Assembly (NCBI GenBank): GCA_036401755.1
Contig: DASWUD010000184.1
Coordinates: forward strand, 1-8,317
Reading direction: 5' to 3'
From: DASWUD01 sp036401755
Lineage (GTDB): Bacteria; Pseudomonadota; Gammaproteobacteria; Thiohalomonadales; Thiohalomonadaceae
Length of the DNA stretch: 8,317 bases
Shown here: positions 1 to 6,056 of the stretch, piece after piece
How the letters are laid out: every line of letters begins with the position of its first letter
Position numbering within the stretch: position 1 is the stretch's first letter
The notes under the pieces: model-generated
Told to the model about the DNA's origin: nothing
What the model saw: only the letters and a program-made list of their open reading frames with translations
Database searches by the model: none
Position numbers and translations under genes: made by a program

Positions 1-1234
1 TCTTCTCGCCCAGGTTGAAGGCGACGGTCGGCGAGGCGGGCCCCATGATCACGTCCACCTGCTTGAAGGCGTTGCTGAAGTCGTCGCTGATGAGGCGACG
101 CAGCTGCTGCGCCTTCAGGTAGTAGGCGTCGTAGTAACCGGCCGAGAGGGCGTAGGTGCCGATCATGATGCGGCGCTTCACTTCGGCGCCGAACCCTTCG
201 CCGCGCGAACGCTTGTAAAGGTCTTCAAGGTTCTTCGGCTTGTCGCAACGGTGGCCGAAGCGCACCCCGTCCATGCGCGACAGGTTGGAGGAGCACTCGG
301 CAGGCGCCACCACGTAGTAGGTGGGCACCGCCAGGTGGGTGTTGGGCAGGGAGATCTCGACGATCTCGGCACCCAGCTTCTTGTACTGGTTGATGGCCTC
401 CTCGATCACCTTGGCCACCGCCGGGTCGAGCCCCTCGCCGAAATACTCCTTGGGCAGGCCGATGCGCAGCCCCTTGATGGGGTTGTTGAGGGTGGCGGTG
501 TAGTCGGGGACGTGGCGGTCCACCGAGGTGGAGTCGCGCTCGTCGAAGCCGGCCATGGCGCCGAGCAGCAGCGCGCAATCCTCGGCGCTGCGCGCCATCG
601 GTCCGGCCTGGTCGAGGGAGGAAGCGAAGGCGATCATGCCGTAGCGTGAGACGCGGCCATAGGTGGGCTTGATGCCGGTGATGCCGCACAGGGCGGCCGG
701 CTGACGGATGGAGCCGCCGGTGTCGGTGCCGGTGGCACCGGGGGCGAGGCGCGCTGCTACCGCCGCCGCCGAGCCGCCCGAGGAGCCGCCAGGTACTGCA
801 TTGATATCCCAGGGATTCTTCACCGGCCCGTACCAGCTGGTCTCGTTGGAGGAGCCCATGGCGAACTCGTCCATGTTGGTCTTGCCCAGCATCACCAGCC
901 CGGCGTTACGCCAGCGGCTCACCACCGTGGCGTCGTAGGGGGCGGTGAACTTATCGAGCATTTTCGAGCCGCAGGAGGTACGCACCCCGTTGGTGCAGAA
1001 GATGTCCTTGTGGGCGATGGGCACGCCGGTGAGCGGGCCTCCGCGGCCGTCGGCCAGTTGGGCGTCGGCCGCAATGGCCTGCGCCAGGGCGATCTCGGGG
1101 GTGGGGGTGATGAAGCTGTTGAGCTGACTGTCGAAGCGCTCGATGCGCTTCAAAAAGGCCAGCGTCAACTCCTCGCTGCTGAACTCGCGCGCCTGCAGGC
1201 CGCGGGCCAGTTCGGCGATCGTCTTGTTGTGCAT
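1..1234 (-). CDS. gatA: GatCAB amidotransferase subunit A (3' end cut off by window)
   Basis: This is the glutaminase subunit of the tRNA-dependent amidotransferase. It releases ammonia from glutamine, which GatB uses to convert Glu-tRNA(Gln) and/or Asp-tRNA(Asn) to the amidated forms in the cytoplasm. The frame is open from ATG at 1234 to the left edge, giving 411 complete codons. The family is usually about 485 residues, so roughly 75 C-terminal residues are missing because the window ends. The amidase signature is intact. The Ser-cisSer-Lys triad is visible as K76 (in PIAHKD), S151 (first Ser of GGSSGGS) and S175 (in DTGGSIRQP), each offset by three from the numbering I recall for the S. 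aureus enzyme. The start is set by the N-terminus MHNKTIAELARGL, typical of the family, with a modest ACGGAAC upstream as ribosome site. It lies 48 nt after gatC and is probably co-transcribed with it. gatB is expected next, outside the window. Identity is very secure. Confidence 0.97.
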   Translation of the reverse strand, partial: MHNKTIAELARGLQAREFSSEELTLAFLKRIERFDSQLNSFITPTPEIALAQAIAADAQLADGRGGPLTGVPIAHKDIFCTNGVRTSCGSKMLDKFTAPYDATVVSRWRNAGLVMLGKTNMDEFAMGSSNETSWYGPVKNPWDINAVPGGSSGGSAAAVAARLAPGATGTDTGGSIRQPAALCGITGIKPTYGRVSRYGMIAFASSLDQAGPMARSAEDCALLLGAMAGFDERDSTSVDRHVPDYTATLNNPIKGLRIGLPKEYFGEGLDPAVAKVIEEAINQYKKLGAEIVEISLPNTHLAVPTYYVVAPAECSSNLSRMDGVRFGHRCDKPKNLEDLYKRSRGEGFGAEVKRRIMIGTYALSAGYYDAYYLKAQQLRRLISDDFSNAFKQVDVIMGPASPTVAFNLGEK

Positions 1235-1282
1235 AATTTCTGTTCCGTCAATGGGTTAGCGTCGTGACTCGAAGCCCGCAGA

Positions 1283-1570
1283 CTATTCGATGACCTTCGG
1301 GACCAGGTAAAGACCGGCCTCCACGGAAGGGGCGATGGCCTGAAAGTGGTCGCGCTGGTTGGACTCGGTGACCACGTCCTCGCGCAGCCGCTGGGCCATA
1401 TCGAGGGGATGGGCCATGGGGGTGACACCACTGGTATCGACACTGCTCATCTGCTCCACGAGGGTCAGAATGTTCGACAGGTTGTGCGCGTAGGCGGGAA
1501 TATCCTCCTCGCTGATGGCGAGGCGCGCGAGGTGGGCAATCTTCTCCACATCACTCTTGTCGAGGGCCAT
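1283..1570 (-). CDS. gatC: GatCAB amidotransferase subunit C
   Basis: This is the small subunit that wraps around GatA and joins it to GatB in the tRNA-dependent Glu/Asp amidotransferase. It has no active site of its own. The 95-residue length is normal for the family. Typical features are the N-terminal helix with DVEKIAHLARLAIS, the central VTPMAHPLDM stretch followed by LREDVV, and the C-terminal GLYLVPKVIE. The ATG at 1570 is preceded by CGGAG (minus strand, 1582-1578) with a 7-nt spacer, so the start is well supported. It is the first gene of the leftward unit and reads divergently from mreB, with gatA following after 48 nt. Presence of GatCAB implies that Gln-tRNA(Gln) or Asn-tRNA(Asn) is made by the indirect route in this organism; which of the two cannot be told from this window. 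Confidence 0.96.
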   Translation of the reverse strand: MALDKSDVEKIAHLARLAISEEDIPAYAHNLSNILTLVEQMSSVDTSGVTPMAHPLDMAQRLREDVVTESNQRDHFQAIAPSVEAGLYLVPKVIE

Positions 1571-1702
1571 TAGTGTGCTCCGTTTGGATTAACCGGGAAA
1601 AAGGGGAAAGTTATCACAGATATGGCCTTGCCCAAAGACCTAAAGGATTGATAGATTAGCGGGATTCGATCCTCCTCTCATTATTAAAGTGCCTATTCCA
1701 CC
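1571..1702. promoter_or_regulatory. Divergent gatC / mreB promoter region
   Basis: This 132-bp region separates two divergent start codons, is more AT-rich than its flanks, and must hold promoters for both directions. For mreB a sigma-70-like candidate is TTGCCC (1628-1633) and TAGATT (1652-1657) with 18-bp spacing, four of six matches in each box. It would give a leader of about 40 nt. For gatC I find only weak candidates. The mreB leader holds a small inverted repeat, GGAT-TCG-ATCC (1662-1672), followed by CCTCCTC (1671-1677). No GGAGG-like ribosome site precedes the mreB ATG. The boundaries follow directly from the sequence; the promoter boxes are guesses by eye. Confidence 0.55.
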
Positions 1703-2755
1703 ATGCTCGGACGTTTTCGCGGACTCTTCTCCTACGACATCTCCATCGACCTCGGCACTGCTAATACCCTGATCTATGTGCGCGGCGAAGGGATCGTACT
1801 CAATGAGCCGTCGGTAGTGGCGATCCGCGAGGAGGGGGGGCCCAACAATGCCAAGCGCATCGCCGCGGTCGGCATCGAGGCCAAGCGCATGCTGGGGCGC
1901 ACCCCGGGCAACATCTCGGCCATCCGCCCGATGAAGGATGGGGTGATCGCCAACTTCACCATCACCGAGAAGATGCTGCAGCACTTCATCCGCAAGGTGC
2001 ACGAAACCAAATTCAAGTTCTTCAAGCCGAGTCCGCGCGTGTTGATCTGCGTCCCCTGCGGTGCCACTCAGGTGGAGCGGCGCGCCATTCGCGAATCGGC
2101 CCAGGGCGCCGGCGCGCGCGAGGTCTACCTGATCGAAGAGCCGATGGCCGCGGCGATCGGCGCCGGCATGCCCATCAGCGAGGCGAGCGGCTCGATGATC
2201 CTCGACATCGGTGGTGGTACCACCGAAATCGCCGTGCTCTCCCTCAACGGCATCGTCTACTCCAACTCGGTGCGCATCGGCGGCGACCGTTTCGACGAAT
2301 CGATCGTCAACTACGTACGCCGCAACTACGGCACGCTGATCGGCGAATCGACCGCCGAACGCATCAAGCACGAGATCGGCACCGCCTACCCCAGCACCGA
2401 AGTGCGCGAAATCGAAGTGCGCGGCCGTAACCTGGCCGAAGGGATCCCGCGCAGCTTCACCCTCAACAGCAACGAAATCCTCGAAGCGCTGCAGGAACCC
2501 CTCTCCGGCATCGTCGGCGCCGTGAAGTCGGCACTGGAGCAGACCCCGCCGGAACTGGGTGCCGACATCGCCGAACGCGGTATGGTGCTCACCGGTGGCG
2601 GCGCGCTGCTGCACGATCTCGATCGCCTGCTGATGGAGGAGACCGGCCTGCCGGTGATCATCGCCGAAGACCCACTTACCTGCGTGGCACGTGGCGGCGG
2701 CCGCGCCCTGGAACTGATGGATGAGCATGGCGGCGAGCTGTTCGCACTCGAATAA
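1703..2755 (+). CDS. mreB: Rod shape-determining actin homologue MreB
   Basis: This bacterial actin polymerises with ATP into membrane-bound filaments that orient the Rod complex during lateral wall synthesis. It has 350 residues, against 347 in E. coli as I recall, and is closely similar throughout. The short hydrophobic/basic N-terminus (MLGRFRGLF) matches the membrane-binding amphipathic helix of Gram-negative MreB. The phosphate-1 motif DLGTANT is at 16-22, phosphate-2 DIGGGTTE at 168-175, and the adenosine motif LTGGGALL begins at 296. A two-residue expansion appears near KFKFFKPSPRV. An in-frame TAA at 1685-1687 leaves no other usable codon upstream, so ATG 1703 is firm although no clear Shine-Dalgarno precedes it. 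A run of seven Gs (1834-1840) lies in the N-terminal third, but the protein stays in register across it. It is the first gene of the rightward unit, followed 19 nt later by the earliest possible mreC codon. Confidence 0.98.
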   Translation: MLGRFRGLFSYDISIDLGTANTLIYVRGEGIVLNEPSVVAIREEGGPNNAKRIAAVGIEAKRMLGRTPGNISAIRPMKDGVIANFTITEKMLQHFIRKVHETKFKFFKPSPRVLICVPCGATQVERRAIRESAQGAGAREVYLIEEPMAAAIGAGMPISEASGSMILDIGGGTTEIAVLSLNGIVYSNSVRIGGDRFDESIVNYVRRNYGTLIGESTAERIKHEIGTAYPSTEVREIEVRGRNLAEGIPRSFTLNSNEILEALQEPLSGIVGAVKSALEQTPPELGADIAERGMVLTGGGALLHDLDRLLMEETGLPVIIAEDPLTCVARGGGRALELMDEHGGELFALE

Positions 2756-2766
2756 CTGGAGTGCAC

Positions 2767-2787
2767 GCACCTGATTGATTCAGGTGC
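2767..2787 (+). promoter_or_regulatory. Perfect 8-bp hairpin between mreB and mreC
   Basis: GCACCTGA (2767-2774) is the exact reverse complement of TCAGGTGC (2780-2787), with a 5-nt loop TTGAT. It begins 11 nt after the mreB stop and ends 3 nt before the GGAGG at 2791. No T-run follows, so it does not look like a standard intrinsic terminator. By inference it could protect the mreB 3' end, mark an mRNA processing site, or hide the TTG (2775) and GTG (2784) codons from ribosomes. The repeat is directly visible; its function is not known. Confidence 0.6.
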
Positions 2788-3701
2788 TTCGGAGGTGTCG
2801 TATCAAGCTGCTGTTTACCCAGGGTCCATCGATCACGGTACGCGCCGGTGTCTTCGTGTTGCTGTCACTGCTGATCATGTTTCTCGACCACCGCCAACAC
2901 CACCTCGAAGCAATCCGCGCCGGCCTCTCTGTCCTCATCTACCCGCTCCAGTATGCGGTGAGTGTGCCGAGCCGCCTCAGTATCTGGGCGGAGTCGAGCC
3001 TCTCCACCCGTAACAGCCTCATCGACGAAAACCGCGCCCTCCGGGAGCGGCTACTTGAGCAGGAGATCCGCCTGCTCAAACTCGCCGCCCTGGAGAGCGA
3101 AAATGTGCGACTGCGTGCCCTGCTGCAATCGGCCAATCGCAACTGGGAGCGAGTGAGCATCGCTGAACTGCTCTCCGTCGACTTTGATCCCTTCAAACGT
3201 CAGATCCTGCTTAACAAGGGGAGTAACGACGGCGTTGTCGAAGGCCATCCACTGCTCGATGCCCAGGGCGTGATGGGACAGGTGATCCACGTCAGCCCCC
3301 TCACCAGCACGGCGATGTTGATCACCGACCCCAGCCACGCCATACCGGTGCAGGTCAACCGCAACGGGCTGCGCGCCATCGCCCTCGGCACCGGCGCCGC
3401 CGATCGGCTCGACATCCCCCACATTCCCAACAATGCCGATATCGAAGTGGGCGATCTGCTGATCAGCTCGGGATTGGCACATCGCTTCCCCGTCGGCTAT
3501 CCGGTGGCGGAGGTGGTGGCCGTGGAGCGCGACCCACGCCAGCCCTACGCCCGGATCGTGGCGCGCCCCACCGCCCGTCTGGAGCAGGCGCGCGAGGTGC
3601 TGCTGGTATGGGGCGCAGATGAGATGGCCACTACCCCGCCCGCCGGCGAGACGACGGCACCCACCGGTGAGGTGAAACCTGCCCAGGAGGCGACCCCATG
3701 A
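2775..3701 (+). CDS. mreC: Rod shape-determining protein MreC (start codon uncertain)
   Basis: MreC is a bitopic inner-membrane protein whose periplasmic part assembles and activates PBP2-RodA and links them to MreB. Counting from TTG 2775 the protein has 308 residues. These are a cytoplasmic tail, one membrane segment at about 22-37, a coiled coil at about 72-120 (SLIDENRALRERLLEQE onwards), and the beta-rich MreC domain at about 125-280, with conserved KGSNDGVVEGHP and SSGLAHRFPVGYPVAEV. It ends in VWGAD and a Pro/Thr/Ala-rich tail shorter than that of E. coli. The start is unclear. An in-frame TGA (2772-2774) bars anything upstream, TTG 2775 and GTG 2784 sit inside a hairpin, and the best ribosome site (GGAGG, 2791-2795) points to ATC at 2802. 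Starting there gives a 299-residue protein beginning KLLFTQGPS after the initiator, which aligns with E. coli MKPIFSRGPS. The stop overlaps the mreD start (ATGA). Confidence 0.95.
   Translation: MIQVLRRCRIKLLFTQGPSITVRAGVFVLLSLLIMFLDHRQHHLEAIRAGLSVLIYPLQYAVSVPSRLSIWAESSLSTRNSLIDENRALRERLLEQEIRLLKLAALESENVRLRALLQSANRNWERVSIAELLSVDFDPFKRQILLNKGSNDGVVEGHPLLDAQGVMGQVIHVSPLTSTAMLITDPSHAIPVQVNRNGLRAIALGTGAADRLDIPHIPNNADIEVGDLLISSGLAHRFPVGYPVAEVVAVERDPRQPYARIVARPTARLEQAREVLLVWGADEMATTPPAGETTAPTGEVKPAQEATP
2791..2795 (+). promoter_or_regulatory. Ribosome binding site pointing to an AUC start for mreC
   Basis: GGAGG lies 6 nt upstream of ATC at 2802, which is in the mreC frame and directly precedes the conserved KLLFTQGPS stretch. 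It lies downstream of the TTG and GTG candidates and cannot serve them. The out-of-frame GTG at 2795 overlaps the motif itself and opens only a 72-codon overlapping frame, so it is not a convincing target. Confidence 0.5.
3685..3690 (+). promoter_or_regulatory. Ribosome binding site of mreD
   Basis: A full AGGAGG sits inside the end of mreC, 7 nt before the mreD ATG at 3698. Together with the ATGA overlap it suggests mreD can load ribosomes itself as well as by coupling from mreC. Confidence 0.8.
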
Positions 3702-4186
3702 ACCCGGTACGCCACCACGCCGGATGGGTGATCGTCGTCTCCTTCATCGTGGCGCTAATGCTCACCATGATGCCTCTGCCGGAGTGGGCCCGCTTTGTCC
3801 GTCCGCAGTGGGTAACAATGGTGCTGATCTACTGGTGCATGGCACTGCCTGGCCGTGTCAGCGTTGGTTGGGGCTGGGCGCTGGGACTGCTGCTCGACGT
3901 GGCGCATGGCTCGGTACTCGGCCAGCACGCCCTTTCGCTGAGCCTCATCGCCTACGCAGTGACGCTGCTCTACCAGCGACTGCGCCTCTATCCCCTCAGC
4001 CAGCAGGCGATCATCGTGGCCCTGCTGATCTTCTTGCAGTTGCTCATCACCCTCTGGGTCAAGGGGGCCACCGGGGCTGCGCCCGACGACCTGGGCTTCT
4101 GGCTGACAGCCCTCACCAGCGCGCTGTTGTGGCCCTGGAGTTTTATGGTTCTGCGCGATCTGCGCCGCAAATTCAAGGTGAGCTGA
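3698..4186 (+). CDS. mreD: Rod shape-determining membrane protein MreD
   Basis: MreD is a polytopic inner-membrane member of the MreBCD complex. It interacts with MreC and helps control activation of PBP2-RodA. The 162 residues equal the usual length and consist of five or six hydrophobic segments (about 9-25, 36-50, 55-68, 73-92, 101-121 and 133-152). Recognisable family stretches are RPQWVTMVLIYW (35-46), LLLDVAHGSVLG (64-75) and LLWPW (143-147), followed by a basic C-terminal tail. These match the E. coli MreD sequence as I remember it. The ATG overlaps the mreC stop (ATGA) behind a strong AGGAGG. A 1-nt gap separates its stop from the mrdA ATG, so all three are almost certainly translated from one mRNA. 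Small and hydrophobic, but the synteny and motifs leave little doubt. Confidence 0.96.
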   Translation: MNPVRHHAGWVIVVSFIVALMLTMMPLPEWARFVRPQWVTMVLIYWCMALPGRVSVGWGWALGLLLDVAHGSVLGQHALSLSLIAYAVTLLYQRLRLYPLSQQAIIVALLIFLQLLITLWVKGATGAAPDDLGFWLTALTSALLWPWSFMVLRDLRRKFKVS

Positions 4187-4187
4187 G

Positions 4188-6056
4188 ATGGCCCGCGGGA
4201 CCATGCTCAAGAACCCCCTGCGGGAGAACCACCTATTCCGCCAACGCAGTATCGTCGCCGCTGTCGGTGTGGCATTCCTGTTGCTGCTGTTGCTGCTGCG
4301 CCTGGTTTATCTCCAGGTGTTCCGCCACGAACACTTCGCCACCCTCTCCACCAACAACAGCGTCAATGTTGTGCCGGTCGCACCGACACGCGGCCTCATC
4401 TACGACCGCAACGGCGTGCTGCTGGCGGAAAACATTCCCACCTTCAGCGTCGAACTGATCCCCGAGGCGGTGCCCGACATCGAGCAGACGCTGCGCGACA
4501 TCGCCGCACTGATCAATGTCAGCGACAGCGACCTGTCACGGTTTCGTGAAGAGCTGAAGCGCCGGCGCCGCTTCGAGGAGATACCGCTGCGCTTTCGCCT
4601 CAATGACGAGGAGGTGGCACTGCTCGCCGTCAACCGTTACCGCCTGCCTGGCGTCGAGGTCAACTCGCGCCTGACCCGTTACTACCCGCTCGGCACACTC
4701 ACCGCCCACAGCGTCGGTTATGTAGGGCGCATCAGCGAAGAGGAGCTGAAGACCCTCGACGAGGCCAAGTACAGCGCCACCAGCCATATTGGCAAGGTGG
4801 GGGTGGAGAAGGCCTACGAAGAGCAGCTCCACGGTCAGGTCGGTTACCAGCAGGTGGAGACCAATGCGCGTGGCCGCGTGCTGCGTATCATCGACAACAC
4901 ACCACCCACACCGGGACAAAATCTCTACCTGAACATCGATATTCGGCTACAGCGCGTTGCCGAGGAGGCGTTCGCCGGCGAGTGGGGCGCCCTGGTCGCA
5001 GTGGACCCCAACAACGGCGCGGTGCTGGCACTGGTGAGCCTGCCCAGCTTCGATCCCAATCTGTTCGTCAACGGCATCGACGCAAAAACCTACAACGAAC
5101 TGATCAACTCGGCGGAGCGCCCGCTCTACAACCGCGCCCTGCGCGGCCAGTACCCGCCGGGCTCCACGCTGAAACCGTTTGTCGGCCTGGCTGGGCTCGA
5201 AAATGGCGTGATCAGCACCAGCGAACCTACCTACTGTCCCGGCTACTTCATGCTCAAGGGCGACGATCACCGCTACCGTGACTGGAAAAAGGATGGCCAT
5301 GGCGCGGTCAACATCACCAACGCCATCGTGCAGTCGTGCGACGTCTACTTCTACAGCCTGGCGCAACAGCTCGGCATCGATCGCCTCTCCAGCTTTCTCG
5401 GCCAATTCGGTTTCGGTTCGCCCACCGGCATCGATATCGGCGGTGAAGCGGGCGGCATCCTCCCTTCCAAGGAGTGGAAGCGCAAGGCGCGCAAGCAGGC
5501 CTGGTTTCCCGGTGAAACACTCATCACCGGTATCGGCCAGGGCTACAACCTGACCACTCCGGCACAACTGGCCGCCGCCACCGCGGCGCTCGCCAGCCAC
5601 GGCAAGCACATGGCGCCGATGGTGGTACATGCCACCCAAGACCCCGCTAGTGGCACACAGAGCGAACTGGCGCTGCAACCCTTTACCGAGATACCAGTGA
5701 AGAACCCGGCCAACTGGAACACGGTGGTCTCCGCCATGACCCAGGTGGTACACGGTGCCGGCGGTACCGCGCGCGGCATCAGCCGCGATATCACCTATCA
5801 AATCGCCGGCAAGACCGGCACCGCGCAGGTGTTTGGCATCAAACAGGATGCCCGCTATGTGGAGTCGGAAGTGCAGAAGCGGTTGCGTGACCATGCGCTG
5901 TTCGTCGCCTTCGCGCCGGTCGACGATCCGAAGATCGCCGTCGGCATCATCGTCGAAAACGGCGGCCACGGTGGTTCGGTGGCGGCACCGATCGTGCGCC
6001 GCCTCATGGATACCTATCTGTTGCCCGAAGCAGCCCCCGAGGAGCCGGCACCATGA
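4188..6056 (+). CDS. mrdA: Penicillin-binding protein 2 (elongasome transpeptidase)
   Basis: PBP2 is the class B transpeptidase that crosslinks new peptidoglycan in the Rod complex, working with RodA; it is the known target of mecillinam. It has 622 residues, close to the E. coli length. A short cytoplasmic tail and a membrane anchor at about 21-44 (with seven consecutive leucines, 31-37) are followed by the pedestal domain containing RGLIYDRNG (68-76) and then the transpeptidase domain. All three active-site motifs are present: S326-T-L-K329 with the nucleophile S326, S383-C-D (in the SxN position; E. coli has SAD), and K542-T-G-T. The rod-PBP2 pattern RLRDHALFVAFAP is also there. ATG 4188 is favoured by AAGGTG 7 nt upstream. 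The second Met at 4203, which would give MLKNPLRENHLF, is a possible alternative. Its stop overlaps the rodA start by ATGA. Also called pbpA in some genera. Confidence 0.98.
   Translation: MARGTMLKNPLRENHLFRQRSIVAAVGVAFLLLLLLLRLVYLQVFRHEHFATLSTNNSVNVVPVAPTRGLIYDRNGVLLAENIPTFSVELIPEAVPDIEQTLRDIAALINVSDSDLSRFREELKRRRRFEEIPLRFRLNDEEVALLAVNRYRLPGVEVNSRLTRYYPLGTLTAHSVGYVGRISEEELKTLDEAKYSATSHIGKVGVEKAYEEQLHGQVGYQQVETNARGRVLRIIDNTPPTPGQNLYLNIDIRLQRVAEEAFAGEWGALVAVDPNNGAVLALVSLPSFDPNLFVNGIDAKTYNELINSAERPLYNRALRGQYPPGSTLKPFVGLAGLENGVISTSEPTYCPGYFMLKGDDHRYRDWKKDGHGAVNITNAIVQSCDVYFYSLAQQLGIDRLSSFLGQFGFGSPTGIDIGGEAGGILPSKEWKRKARKQAWFPGETLITGIGQGYNLTTPAQLAAATAALASHGKHMAPMVVHATQDPASGTQSELALQPFTEIPVKNPANWNTVVSAMTQVVHGAGGTARGISRDITYQIAGKTGTAQVFGIKQDARYVESEVQKRLRDHALFVAFAPVDDPKIAVGIIVENGGHGGSVAAPIVRRLMDTYLLPEAAPEEPAP
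4278..4298 (+). repeat. Short Leu-codon tandem repeat in the PBP2 membrane anchor
   Basis: CTGTTGCTG occurs twice in a row (4278-4286 and 4287-4295) plus a further CTG, encoding the seven leucines at residues 31-37. Slippage by a unit of 3 or 9 nt would change the length of the membrane segment without breaking the frame. It is probably just a hydrophobic run in a GC-rich gene. Confidence 0.6.
6039..6044 (+). promoter_or_regulatory. Ribosome binding site of rodA
   Basis: GAGGAG within the last codons of mrdA lies 8 nt before the rodA ATG at 6053 and supports that start, which also overlaps the mrdA stop codon. Confidence 0.7.

Noticed and set aside
1611..1620. TTATCACAGA as a DnaA box
   Set aside because: It does not match TTATNCACA (the cytosine after N is missing), there is no cluster of such boxes, and the neighbourhood is not an origin.
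1640..2770. Open frame of 376 codons on the minus strand across mreB
   Set aside because: It lies fully antisense to mreB, whose protein is conserved end to end. Its His/Asp/Gly/Ala-rich translation shows no family resemblance. GC-rich codon bias commonly keeps such antisense frames open.
2767..2787. Intrinsic terminator after mreB
   Set aside because: The stem is good, but it is followed by CTTCGGAGG rather than a run of T, and mreC follows at once. It is kept as a hairpin of unknown role.
2795..3013. 72-codon plus-strand frame starting at GTG 2795, close to the GGAGG
   Set aside because: The ribosome site overlaps the start codon itself, the product resembles nothing I know, and the frame runs inside the conserved MreC N-terminus.
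4188..4202. Five extra N-terminal residues of PBP2 (start at 4188 versus 4203) as an annotation error
   Set aside because: AAGGTG lies 7 nt before 4188 and nothing comparable precedes 4203, so the upstream start is at least as good. The difference is small.
5334..5342. SCD instead of SxN in PBP2 as a loss of an active-site residue
   Set aside because: E. coli PBP2 also has Asp at this place (SAD), so SCD is normal for elongation-type PBP2 proteins.
4947..5969. Open frame of 340 codons on the minus strand across mrdA
   Set aside because: It is antisense to the PBP2 transpeptidase domain, which carries all its active-site motifs. Codon bias explains the open frame.
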